IMG/VR virus record: IMGVR_UViG_3300015360_000042
Coordinates: 1-64,000 of that record
Length of the DNA: 64,000 nt
Source of the DNA: a virus
Direction: 5' to 3' (one strand)
The first letter of the stretch is position 1. Each line of letters starts with the position of its first letter. Both the position numbers and the translations under genes were made by a program. Below the pieces are notes generated by a model that did not search any database, was not told where the DNA came from, and saw only the letters and a list, made by a program, of their open reading frames with translations. Shown here piece by piece: positions 49,508-57,650 of this stretch.

Positions 49508-51556
49508 CTAAGTTAATTCAATACTACTTGTTTTGTCTTGGTGTCTTGTAATCTTCAAAATGTTAGGGATAGAATTTTTTATCTCAACATCATGGGAAAT
49601 TAGAAAGACTTGTTTAAATCCAAGCTTCTTAGTTAGTAATTGAATCACAGACGCGACTATTGATCTACGAAAAAATTTATCAAAAGCGCTATCAACCTCA
49701 TCTAAAAATATCATATCTAATTTTGCCTTACCTTGATTTCTTTTTAATAGTGAAAGGGCCAGTCGTACAGCGTAAGAGATTAAAACCTTGCCACCACCGC
49801 TATCCGAATCGAAATCGGCCTCTGTTGCGCCTTCCATAATTTTTAAACTTAATTCGTCCTTTCTTTGTTTCATTCTTGGTTCATTACATTCGGTGCACTC
49901 CGATCCTCTAAATCCTTTCGGGTAAACAAAACCGCAATGACAAATTGGTTCCATCTTTGCTATCTCTTTATCTGGTGAAAATGAAACAGAGAAGTCGGTA
50001 TCTAAATTTGTTAATACAAAATTAATGTTATCCTCAACAGCTTGAAACTCGTTTTCAATCTCATCAGCTGGGATACCGTTCTTACCGAACATTAGGCAAA
50101 TATAATTTAAATCCGCAAGTGCGGCCCTTTGCTTTTCATTAATTATATTCAAACTTGTTATTTTCTCTAGTGTCTTTTTTGCTTGTGTTTTCTTCTCCAC
50201 GATAGCACCGATGTCTCTTTGTGCTCTAGCGATCTTGTTGTTTACCTCATCCAAATTAAATTGTGTGCTACTAGCAATCTCGTGTAATGCGTTTGAAGAA
50301 ACTTCTTTAGTTTCTTTTGTTTTTTGTAGTGCATGTTCAGCGTTATCCAAATCTTCGGATTTAAAGTTTAAAGAATCCGCTTCTTTTTTTAACATTTGTA
50401 GTCTTTGCTGAAACCGATCGAATTGAATTTTTGCTGTTGCGGCTTTGTTACTCTCATTTGCTAATTGTTCTAATTTGCTGATATCTTTATCAAGTATTTC
50501 AGATTTGACCTCTGTGTCTTTAATGGTCGATGTGGATACCGTAATTAAATCGCATGACGATTCCAAAATAGGGCACATACCTTTACCAGATTTTAGTTTC
50601 CTAAGTTGGTTTTCTAATGTTGTTTTGGCATTTAATTTTGCACCTAAATTCTTTTGATTTTCATTTTTCTTGGTTTCATCAAAACATGCGGCAAGTTCAG
50701 TAATTTCATCCATTGCCAATTTTGTAGTTTTATAGTCCGACCTTAATTCTTTAATTCTATTAAACGTTGTTCTAAGTCCATTTACCTTTTGAGTATCATC
50801 TTTTAATTTTTTATCGTAGTCTTTGATATCTTTTTCTTGAATTGTTATTTTCTTATTTAATAACGAAAGTTCCTCTTCAATCGTTTCCTTTGACGCGGTT
50901 AATGAGCTAAGTCCCTTTTTTAGAATATTAAGCTCATTTACAAAATTGTCCTCTGGTACTAAAGAGTTATTTAGCGCTTTAACTGTTATATCGTTTTCAT
51001 TAATTAATGATTTTAATGAATCTCTATCCTCTTTTGCTAGGCCTTCTTTTACTTTCCAGTGATCATTTCTCATCCATTTCATTAAGAATTGCGTCTTCTC
51101 AGTTGGCGACATTCCCATGAATCCATGAATTTCTGATTGTTGAAAAAAATTAGTTAATAAAATATCCTCGGATGAATCTATTCCAAATAGATCATTGATG
51201 GCCTTTTGCGCCTCTCGTGTCTTTTCAATCCAATCAACGCTTAATGATCTTTCATTGCTAGCGGTACAACCTCTTTTAATTTTATACGACTTACCATCGT
51301 CGTCTTTATAGATGCCAATAACCTGCATCATAGTTTCTCCATGATGAATAAGTTTTAAAGCTGATTTTGTTCTCGTGTATCCTGTAAGATTATATAGAAT
51401 GGATTCAAGTGCGAGACTTTTACCTCCTCTATTTGATCGCTCTGGATCATCTTCGTATTCAGCAAGTACACCAATTATATCTTTGTCCTTGAATCTGATT
51501 TGGTGCTTACCTTTAAAGATACCAAAATTTAATATTTCTATGGCTGATAAATACAT
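49508..51556 (-). CDS. Recombination nuclease ATPase subunit (gp46/SbcC/Rad50-like)
   Basis: A 682-residue SMC-type ATPase. The Walker A is in DDPERSNRGGKSLALESIL (about residues 36-55), slightly unusual as NRGGKS. A Q-loop (NFFQQSEIHGFM, about 136), two long coiled coils with a Cys-containing hook (GKGMCPILESSC, about 322-333), a signature DSGGGKVLISYAVRLALSLL (about 605) and Walker B DMIFLDEVDSAFDK follow. An extra Cys cluster (CHCG ... CTEC) precedes the signature, probably a zinc ribbon. With the subunit encoded next to it, it processes DNA ends for recombination-dependent replication. Confidence 0.95.
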   Translation of the reverse strand: MYLSAIEILNFGIFKGKHQIRFKDKDIIGVLAEYEDDPERSNRGGKSLALESILYNLTGYTRTKSALKLIHHGETMMQVIGIYKDDDGKSYKIKRGCTASNERSLSVDWIEKTREAQKAINDLFGIDSSEDILLTNFFQQSEIHGFMGMSPTEKTQFLMKWMRNDHWKVKEGLAKEDRDSLKSLINENDITVKALNNSLVPEDNFVNELNILKKGLSSLTASKETIEEELSLLNKKITIQEKDIKDYDKKLKDDTQKVNGLRTTFNRIKELRSDYKTTKLAMDEITELAACFDETKKNENQKNLGAKLNAKTTLENQLRKLKSGKGMCPILESSCDLITVSTSTIKDTEVKSEILDKDISKLEQLANESNKAATAKIQFDRFQQRLQMLKKEADSLNFKSEDLDNAEHALQKTKETKEVSSNALHEIASSTQFNLDEVNNKIARAQRDIGAIVEKKTQAKKTLEKITSLNIINEKQRAALADLNYICLMFGKNGIPADEIENEFQAVEDNINFVLTNLDTDFSVSFSPDKEIAKMEPICHCGFVYPKGFRGSECTECNEPRMKQRKDELSLKIMEGATEADFDSDSGGGKVLISYAVRLALSLLKRNQGKAKLDMIFLDEVDSAFDKFFRRSIVASVIQLLTKKLGFKQVFLISHDVEIKNSIPNILKITRHQDKTSSIELT

Positions 51557-52777
51557 TTATTCCCCTAAGTATTTTAACGTTTTTTCGTAGATACGATTGG
51601 CCCTTTCATTGTCATTTTTTAAATTTGCTTTTAAATAAATTTTAACACTATCTTTTGGGTCTAAATTTATTTTTTGATTTTCTGATCTTACAATCTTTTT
51701 AGAAATAACCCTTGGTATAATTGGCTTAACATTACATTTAAGTAAGCGACTCCATTTTCCGCGAATGGCCTCCCAATCGTATGAATTATTTTCTGGGTTA
51801 GTGGTTATATTAAATTTTACCATCGGGGTATCGTCTGAAAATTGTGTAGCAATTTCCCAAAATTGTTTAACCTCGTCTATTTCAAAGAAGTCTTTAGTCG
51901 CTTCAATCAGATTGATATCTAATTGTAAAAACGGAACACACTTTGATTTTATATATTCAATCGTATCTGGTTTACTAATTTGGCCGTTAATATGAATGAC
52001 GGCGTAATACTTTTCAGACGTTTCACCAAAACCGCAGTAAAGTGGATTTCCAATTATATTAATGTTTCCAATCTTTGCTCTTGTATGTAAATGTCCTTGT
52101 ATTATTGTCGGGAGATTAACGCCCTCAATCTCAGTTACGAAACACTTCGGTAAATAAGCCTCTGATTTTCTTAATAGATTTTCTTCACTTCCAGGGTGTG
52201 CTCCACGAACATTTAAATGTGAAAAGACGTAGTGCTGGCCAATGCCGATTCTTTTTACAATGGCCCTACATTTTGTCTCAATGTACGTTTGTGTATCCGT
52301 AATCTCAAGAAACCGCATTTTCCTGTGATTGCTCTCAAGTACTGCTTTGGTTATATGAGGTAAGAACGTAAAGTGTAGATCGCCACAATCGTTTGTTGTA
52401 ATTTTTAAAGATGCGATATCGTCAATTAGTTTTATAGTTGGATATCCTACTTTGGCCTTCTTAATAAATGAAAGACACGATAACCTAACAGGATCGGCAA
52501 CCGATTCATGATTACCGACGATAATGTATGTGTCCAATTCGTTTTGCTTAATCTTGTTTAACACTGTAAAAAAAGACGAAATTGTTTTTTCAGATGGCGA
52601 GTTATTGTTAAAGATATCTCCACCAAGCACTAAAATAACTTGGTGATTTTCTTTCTTAAACTCAACTGCCTTATCAACAACATCCAGAGTTATTCTTAAA
52701 ATTTCTGGATTTCTATCAACTTCGTCTGTTTTTAGTTCAAAATGTAAGTCGGAAGTCCAAACAACTTTAAGTGCCAT
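51557..52777 (-). CDS. Recombination nuclease subunit (gp47/SbcD/Mre11-like)
   Basis: A calcineurin-like nuclease of about 406 residues. I place the start at ATG 52777 (MALKVVWTSDLHFE), which follows a GGAGCGGAG site, not at the longer ORF start inside the RecA gene. The phosphoesterase motifs are present in order: SDLHF (D-x-H), VLGGDIF, VGNHES, and QGHLHT. It partners the Rad50-like protein, whose gene follows with no spacer. The C-terminal about 90 residues are basic and probably contact the partner's coiled coil. Confidence 0.95.
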   Translation of the reverse strand: MALKVVWTSDLHFELKTDEVDRNPEILRITLDVVDKAVEFKKENHQVILVLGGDIFNNNSPSEKTISSFFTVLNKIKQNELDTYIIVGNHESVADPVRLSCLSFIKKAKVGYPTIKLIDDIASLKITTNDCGDLHFTFLPHITKAVLESNHRKMRFLEITDTQTYIETKCRAIVKRIGIGQHYVFSHLNVRGAHPGSEENLLRKSEAYLPKCFVTEIEGVNLPTIIQGHLHTRAKIGNINIIGNPLYCGFGETSEKYYAVIHINGQISKPDTIEYIKSKCVPFLQLDINLIEATKDFFEIDEVKQFWEIATQFSDDTPMVKFNITTNPENNSYDWEAIRGKWSRLLKCNVKPIIPRVISKKIVRSENQKINLDPKDSVKIYLKANLKNDNERANRIYEKTLKYLGE

Positions 52778-52778
52778 A

Positions 52779-53930
52779 TTACTCCGCTCCTTCTGTATCT
52801 TCGATTGCTTCCTCGACCAAATCATCGCTATCAATCTCGCCGACCATGATTGGTTGAATGATTTTTGGTTCCGCATCTATTAGGTCTGAAATGGTGGCGT
52901 ACACCGCACCTGTTTCGATTGAGGTATATCGTGGAGCGGCTCTTTTATTTTCTCTAATAGTTTCGATGCTAATTCGATTGTGATTTAGTAGTAGTTCGTC
53001 CACGCCTTTAAATGGATCGATACCTTTGCTAAATAAAGTTTGAACCATTGCCTTTTGAAATGGTGCTACGTGCCGATTTTTAATCGCGTGCCATTCGGCC
53101 CTAATACCAACTTGCATTTCTATTTCTTTCTTAACTGTGCTGTGTACTTTCTTATTTAATTTTTTTGCTGTTCTGCCTCTAATTCGTTGTGTACACCAAA
53201 ATTTTATAACCTCTTCGCCTAAGGTATAAGTAGGATTACCAAAAACTACGCCCTTCTTTGTTCGTGTTTGATTGATTAAGATCAGTGTCGCGCCGTATGT
53301 ATCCAAATCACCAACGAACTTCTCAATTGATTGAGAAAATTTTAAGTTTTTTTGCATTGCCGCGTATCCTTTTGGGTCGGCCCCTTCCTCGTAGCCCTTC
53401 ATTACATCGCGTGTTTGTAATGATGGAAAAGAATCCAATCCAATTAATATTGGCGCTGTCTTATCTTTTTTTCTAATTGATAAAATGTATTTTAACATTA
53501 GTGGAAATAAGTTTTCAATAATGCGCTCCTTTGTAATAGCAAAGGTGCCATTCATTGAGATTTTATTTGCTAGCGCAATATTTTTTGAAAATGCTCTTTC
53601 ACCATCTTGTAGCAAAGCGTATCCGCCCATTGCTTGTACCGATGAGATTAATTCGTATAGTAAATAGCTTTTTCCCACCATGCTATCGCCTGAAACCTCT
53701 ATAAACTTTCCACCTAAAATACCACCTGTAATAAAATTTAAAGCATGACTTTTAAATGGGATAATATATGGTACGTCTGATAAATCATTAGTATCTGACA
53801 TGATCTCAAACTCGAAATCTTTTAAATCAGCTTCTAACGAATCAATAACGGCCTTAGAACGGTCTTGAGTCTTCATCGTCTGTGTCTTCTTTTTGATTGC
53901 TTCTGGTGCTTTGTTTTTTACCTTTACCAT
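52779..53930 (-). CDS. RecA/UvsX-family recombinase
   Basis: The start is placed at ATG 53930, behind AGGAGAAGG, giving about 383 residues. The RecA core is clear: Walker A GDSMVGKS (about residues 80-87), the E-containing strand ALLQDGERAF, Walker B-like PILIGLDSFPSL and the L1/L2 region with GATLILINQTRTKKG, VFGNPTYTLGEEVIKFWC. It promotes strand exchange and recombination-dependent replication, like T4 UvsX. The C-terminus is acidic (EIDSDDLVEEAIEDTEGAE), as often seen in recombinases. Its end is one base from the Mre11-like start. Confidence 0.95.
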   Translation of the reverse strand: MVKVKNKAPEAIKKKTQTMKTQDRSKAVIDSLEADLKDFEFEIMSDTNDLSDVPYIIPFKSHALNFITGGILGGKFIEVSGDSMVGKSYLLYELISSVQAMGGYALLQDGERAFSKNIALANKISMNGTFAITKERIIENLFPLMLKYILSIRKKDKTAPILIGLDSFPSLQTRDVMKGYEEGADPKGYAAMQKNLKFSQSIEKFVGDLDTYGATLILINQTRTKKGVVFGNPTYTLGEEVIKFWCTQRIRGRTAKKLNKKVHSTVKKEIEMQVGIRAEWHAIKNRHVAPFQKAMVQTLFSKGIDPFKGVDELLLNHNRISIETIRENKRAAPRYTSIETGAVYATISDLIDAEPKIIQPIMVGEIDSDDLVEEAIEDTEGAE

Positions 53931-55977
53931 TTTCCTTCTCCTTCTCGTAATTAATAAAAAATTCTTTAACATTTTGATCTCTTTTTTCGTTTGTTAATTG
54001 AAATCCGCAATGATTTGAATCATTAGTTGCTCCTGCGTAAGCGAAATTTTGCATGGACATAAACGGCGAGCTAATAGTTTCAAACCGTCCAAGTTGTCCT
54101 TCGATTGCGGATAAATACAATTGATGTTTGGGTCTAGTAATGGCAACGTAGAATATTCTATGTTCCTCAAGTACGTCTTCCGCTCTATAAAATGGATACG
54201 TCTTATTAGAAATGCCGACTACGAACACATGCTCAAACTCTCGTCCCTTTGCTTTATGAATACTCATTAATTGAACTAAATCATCGCTCTCGTCATTATC
54301 TTTTAAATCCTTCGTGCGCATCTCCATGGCATCAATGAATTCTAAGAAATCTTCTAAATCGCTAAATTTCTCGGCCGTTGTTCTAATAGAGTCGAGATTC
54401 ATAATTAAATCGCTATCTAATTCATTGTCTTGATTCTCTTTCTCTACGAATTTTTCATAACCCATGTCTTTTAAAATATAGTTTATTAAATCGCAAACCT
54501 TAGAGCCAGATTGATATCTGCTTTGACCTGTTGAGATATCTTTCAATAGTCTAGTTAAGCCGTTTATTGCGTATTCCGATAGCGGTGATCTATGGTCGTC
54601 AACTACGTCAGTGAGCGCGGAATAAAATGAACCACCCTGCGTATCCTTAACTTTTGAAATGTGCATGAATACATCATTACTTATGTAGCGTACTGGCTTA
54701 TTTGCAATCCGTTGTAGCATTGTCTTATTCATTTTCTCTGGCCTTAAAAACAGAGCTAGGTAGGTTAAAATATCTTGAACTTCTTTTTTTCTATAGAAAC
54801 TTGTTTCGATATATGTTTTATATTTAATATTTGCAAATACTAGCTCCAATTCAATTTGTTGTGATAGTGAGTGTGCTCTATAAATTACAGCAATCTCACT
54901 TGGATTTACGCCAGATTTTATCAGTGAGTTTATTTTATCCGCAATAGTAATTGCCTCTTCACCATCGCTTTTGCTTCTATAGTAAATGACTTGTTCACCA
55001 ATCGGGTTATCTGTTACAGCTGGCGCACCGAGTAGCTCAGGATAATGAGTCATGAACTTGTTTGAGTTTTCAACAATCGCCTTAGTTGATCTATAGTTTT
55101 TTGGGAGATCAATAATCTTTGCATTGTAGTGTTTAATGAAGTTTGGAATATTGGAAACATTGGCCCCTGCAAAAGCAAATATAGATTGTCTTCTGTCTCC
55201 AATGATTGTTACGTTTCTTGATTGCGCCAATTCATAAATAATTTTAAAGTTTAATGTTGACGTATCTTGTGCCTCGTCCACAAGTAAATGTTCTATTTTT
55301 GAAGTGTAGTCGTTTTTAAAAATTTCGTATGCAGGTAGTGTCATTACTTTATACGCACCTAATAAAATATCAGCAAAATCTATTTTATTAAATTTAAGAC
55401 AGGCCTTATTATACTCTTCCCAAGTAGCCGCAACACAACACACGTATGGGTAACGACTTGGTTCACCAGCTTTTTGAACTTGCGTATCAAACTGTATTTC
55501 TTTTTTATACTGCGCTAAATCGTTTCCCATTACTTTTTGAAAACCGATATCCTTTAAATGTGTAACAACCGCTTTATTACTCAAGCCAATTTTTTTAGCA
55601 TGTAACAGAAGTGGCATCATATAGAAAATAGGATTAGATAAAATAGATGGCATTGAATAATAAGGGTCGATACTTAATCGACCACCTTTAAAAATTTTAT
55701 AAGCTAAAGAATGAATAGTGCTAATTCTTAACTTTTCGGTGACTTCTTTGCCTATTATTTTAGTTAGTCTGTCTTTGATTTCCTCTGCCGCCTTTTTAGT
55801 TAATGTACACGCAACTATTCTGCTTGGTTTAATATTTTTTTCTTTTAGTAGATATAGAATTTTTGTAACGAGTGTTTTTGTTTTGCCAACACCCGCAGAG
55901 GATAATACGGCCAGCGGTCCGTCGTTATATAGGACAACAGCTTTTTGATGTTCGTTTAATTCTTTTAGATATTCCAT
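53854..55977 (-). CDS. UvrD/Rep-family (superfamily 1) DNA helicase
   Basis: About 707 residues from ATG 55977 (MEYLKELNEHQ), with GGAAA just before it; a TTG 12 bases upstream is the longer option. All SF1A motifs are visible: Q-motif NEHQKAVV, Walker A SAGVGKTKTLV, motif II HLLVDEAQDTS, motif III IGDRRQSIFAFAGAN, motif IV LPKNYRS, motif V SIHKAKGREFEHVFVVG and motif VI YVAITRPKHQLYL. Likely a 3'-5' replication or recombination helicase taking the place of T4 Dda. Its C-terminal tail is charged, and its end overlaps the RecA start by about 77 bases, unusually long for this genome. Confidence 0.9.
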   Translation of the reverse strand: MEYLKELNEHQKAVVLYNDGPLAVLSSAGVGKTKTLVTKILYLLKEKNIKPSRIVACTLTKKAAEEIKDRLTKIIGKEVTEKLRISTIHSLAYKIFKGGRLSIDPYYSMPSILSNPIFYMMPLLLHAKKIGLSNKAVVTHLKDIGFQKVMGNDLAQYKKEIQFDTQVQKAGEPSRYPYVCCVAATWEEYNKACLKFNKIDFADILLGAYKVMTLPAYEIFKNDYTSKIEHLLVDEAQDTSTLNFKIIYELAQSRNVTIIGDRRQSIFAFAGANVSNIPNFIKHYNAKIIDLPKNYRSTKAIVENSNKFMTHYPELLGAPAVTDNPIGEQVIYYRSKSDGEEAITIADKINSLIKSGVNPSEIAVIYRAHSLSQQIELELVFANIKYKTYIETSFYRKKEVQDILTYLALFLRPEKMNKTMLQRIANKPVRYISNDVFMHISKVKDTQGGSFYSALTDVVDDHRSPLSEYAINGLTRLLKDISTGQSRYQSGSKVCDLINYILKDMGYEKFVEKENQDNELDSDLIMNLDSIRTTAEKFSDLEDFLEFIDAMEMRTKDLKDNDESDDLVQLMSIHKAKGREFEHVFVVGISNKTYPFYRAEDVLEEHRIFYVAITRPKHQLYLSAIEGQLGRFETISSPFMSMQNFAYAGATNDSNHCGFQLTNEKRDQNVKEFFINYEKEKENGKGKKQSTRSNQKEDTDDEDSRPF

Positions 55978-55993
55978 TTCAATTTCCAATTAG

Positions 55994-56019
55994 GCCCGAC
56001 AAGAGTTAACTCATCGGGC
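55994..56019 (-). promoter_or_regulatory. Hairpin between SSB and helicase genes
   Basis: On the minus strand GCCCGA and TCGGGC form a stem enclosing a GAGTTAACTC palindrome. It begins 10 bases after the SSB stop and no U-tract follows. It may attenuate or process the mRNA so that SSB is made in excess of helicase, as happens downstream of T4 gene 32. Confidence 0.5.
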
Positions 56020-56028
56020 GATTATAGT

Positions 56029-57159
56029 TTACTTACGTCTTAGCGCGGTTGCTTGCTTAGTTAAAAATTTACCTTTAACTGGTACTTTTTTAACGTTCTC
56101 TTCTTCTAAATCTTCTTCTTCTAAATCTTCTTCACCTAACTCTTCCTCAAACTCTTCTTCTTCCACAACTTTAACAGCCGTTTTCTTAGTTAAAACTTTA
56201 CCTTTAACTGGTGCTTTTTTAACTTCCTCTTCCTCAAACTCTTCTTCCAAATCTTCCTCTAACTCTTCTTCTTCCACAACTTTAACGGTTGTTTTCTTAG
56301 TTAAAACTTTACCTTTAACTGGTACTTTTTTAACTTCGATTTGCTCAATATCCTCATCTAGTTCTTCATCTAACGCTTGTTCTTCTTCTTCTAGAACCTC
56401 TTCCTCAATTGTTTCATCATCAATTGAATCAGCTGTTAATTCAGACACATCAATTTTATATTTATCTCTTGCAACCTTTGATAAATATTCTTTGATTTCT
56501 AAAAGTTTCGCATCGTCACATCTAACTTGTAGGCCAGATAACGGCTTCAGTTTTGAGGCCAAAGATTCCATTTCTTCATCGGATAAATCCAAGCTCGCAG
56601 TTTCAGAAAGAAACTTAGCTGTATAACGCACGCTAATTCCAGACGCGCCATTTGATTTAACCTGAAGAATCCGTCCATCAGCGAAGTCACAGATACTTGT
56701 TAAATCTTCACCAACATCAACAAGTTCGTCGATAATTGTTTGCTCAACTGTTCCAGAAAGAGCATAGACTTGTGGGCCAACGTCCAGGTTATCTAAATCT
56801 AGAACATTAATGTTCATTTTTTTAGTCGGCAACCACTCTTTGTAAAACGTTTTTAATCCCTCATCTTTACTTTTTGAATACTTCTCTCTAATTTTCCATC
56901 CGATTTCTGCAATATGATTGGTGTTATTAAATACTTCTGGTGCGCCTGTTCTAAACTTTAATTGCTTACCCGAACCAAAAATTAAGTATTCATTTGTTAC
57001 AAAAAATACTGCCTCTTTAACATCCACGGGTGGAAGAACTAATAAGCGTGCCTTAAGTTTTCCCTTCATGGAAAATTTAGCAAATCCCGCTTTCTCATTT
57101 TGTTTTTTAAGCATTTCTGTTGATGCTTTTGACTTTAATACGAACGTTGGTTTACTCAT
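56029..57159 (-). CDS. Single-stranded DNA-binding protein (gp32-like) with repeated tail
   Basis: A 376-residue protein. Residues 1-230 have the look of the T4 gp32 core (LLVLPPVDVKEAVFFVTNEYLIFGSGKQ, EIGWKIREKYSKSK, WLPTKKMNINVLDLDN and a DFADGRILQVKSNGASG strand), preceded by a short basic arm. Residues about 245-376 are a tail made of three alternating basic and acidic units, each VKKxPVKGKxLTKxxT plus a Glu-rich run. Acidic tails of SSBs recruit replication proteins; the interleaved basic repeats are unusual. It starts 8 bases inside the end of the upstream gene. Confidence 0.8.
   Translation of the reverse strand: MSKPTFVLKSKASTEMLKKQNEKAGFAKFSMKGKLKARLLVLPPVDVKEAVFFVTNEYLIFGSGKQLKFRTGAPEVFNNTNHIAEIGWKIREKYSKSKDEGLKTFYKEWLPTKKMNINVLDLDNLDVGPQVYALSGTVEQTIIDELVDVGEDLTSICDFADGRILQVKSNGASGISVRYTAKFLSETASLDLSDEEMESLASKLKPLSGLQVRCDDAKLLEIKEYLSKVARDKYKIDVSELTADSIDDETIEEEVLEEEEQALDEELDEDIEQIEVKKVPVKGKVLTKKTTVKVVEEEELEEDLEEEFEEEEVKKAPVKGKVLTKKTAVKVVEEEEFEEELGEEDLEEEDLEEENVKKVPVKGKFLTKQATALRRK
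56040..56340 (-). repeat. Threefold DNA repeat encoding the SSB tail
   Basis: The block encoding KKxPVKGKxLTK occurs three times (around 56060-56100, 56180-56225 and 56290-56335), separated by Glu-coding stretches of variable length. The copies are very similar at DNA level and could change number by recombination. Confidence 0.8.
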
Positions 57160-57580
57160 GATCCCTCCTTACAGGTGTTATTTGAGTGTTGATAGTTTTT
57201 GTTTCTTGTCTGATATTATTTGCTAAAGTAATTAGCATGTCTGTTTTAACGTGCAAAGCATCTAGCTTTATTTTTGAGAAACTAAGAACGATTTTTAATT
57301 GATGTAGACTCTCTTTAAGTTCGATGACCTCCATATTTGTTTTAACTAAATCCCTAATGTATGTTTCGGACAAAGCACCTTTTACTTGCTTGTACTTCAC
57401 GCGAAAATGATTAGATAGTTTTGCCTCAACTAGCTCCAACTGATTTGATGTTTTCTCAAACTCCATTTTAGCAGTGGTCACTTTCATACCAAATTGATAA
57501 ATCAAAGTTGCTTGTTTAGATAGCTCATCGTTAATTTTTGTTTTGTTTATTTTAAGAAATTCGTTAAATTTTATTTTCAT
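57152..57580 (-). CDS. Coiled-coil protein before SSB gene, unknown
   Basis: A 142-residue, almost wholly helical, Lys/Glu/Leu/Asn-rich protein with heptad character throughout (ATLIYQFGMKVTTAKMEFEKTSNQLELVEAKLSNHF, LKIVLSFSKIKLDALHVKTDML). No Cys and no membrane span. Its last codons overlap the SSB start by 8 bases, so SSB translation is probably coupled to it. The upstream 70-base gap may hold a promoter. Function unknown; a replication accessory or clamp-like partner is possible by context only. Confidence 0.7.
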   Translation of the reverse strand: MKIKFNEFLKINKTKINDELSKQATLIYQFGMKVTTAKMEFEKTSNQLELVEAKLSNHFRVKYKQVKGALSETYIRDLVKTNMEVIELKESLHQLKIVLSFSKIKLDALHVKTDMLITLANNIRQETKTINTQITPVRRDHE

Positions 57581-57650
57581 ATTTCCATTTCCAATTCTAA
57601 TTTCAATTCTTAATATTTAATAATAAAGTATCTAATCAATCAAGAAATAT

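Noticed and set aside
52778-52876. Longer N-terminus for the Mre11-like protein
   Set aside because: The added 33 residues come from the end of the RecA gene in another frame; the proper start has GGAG and the family N-terminus at 52777.
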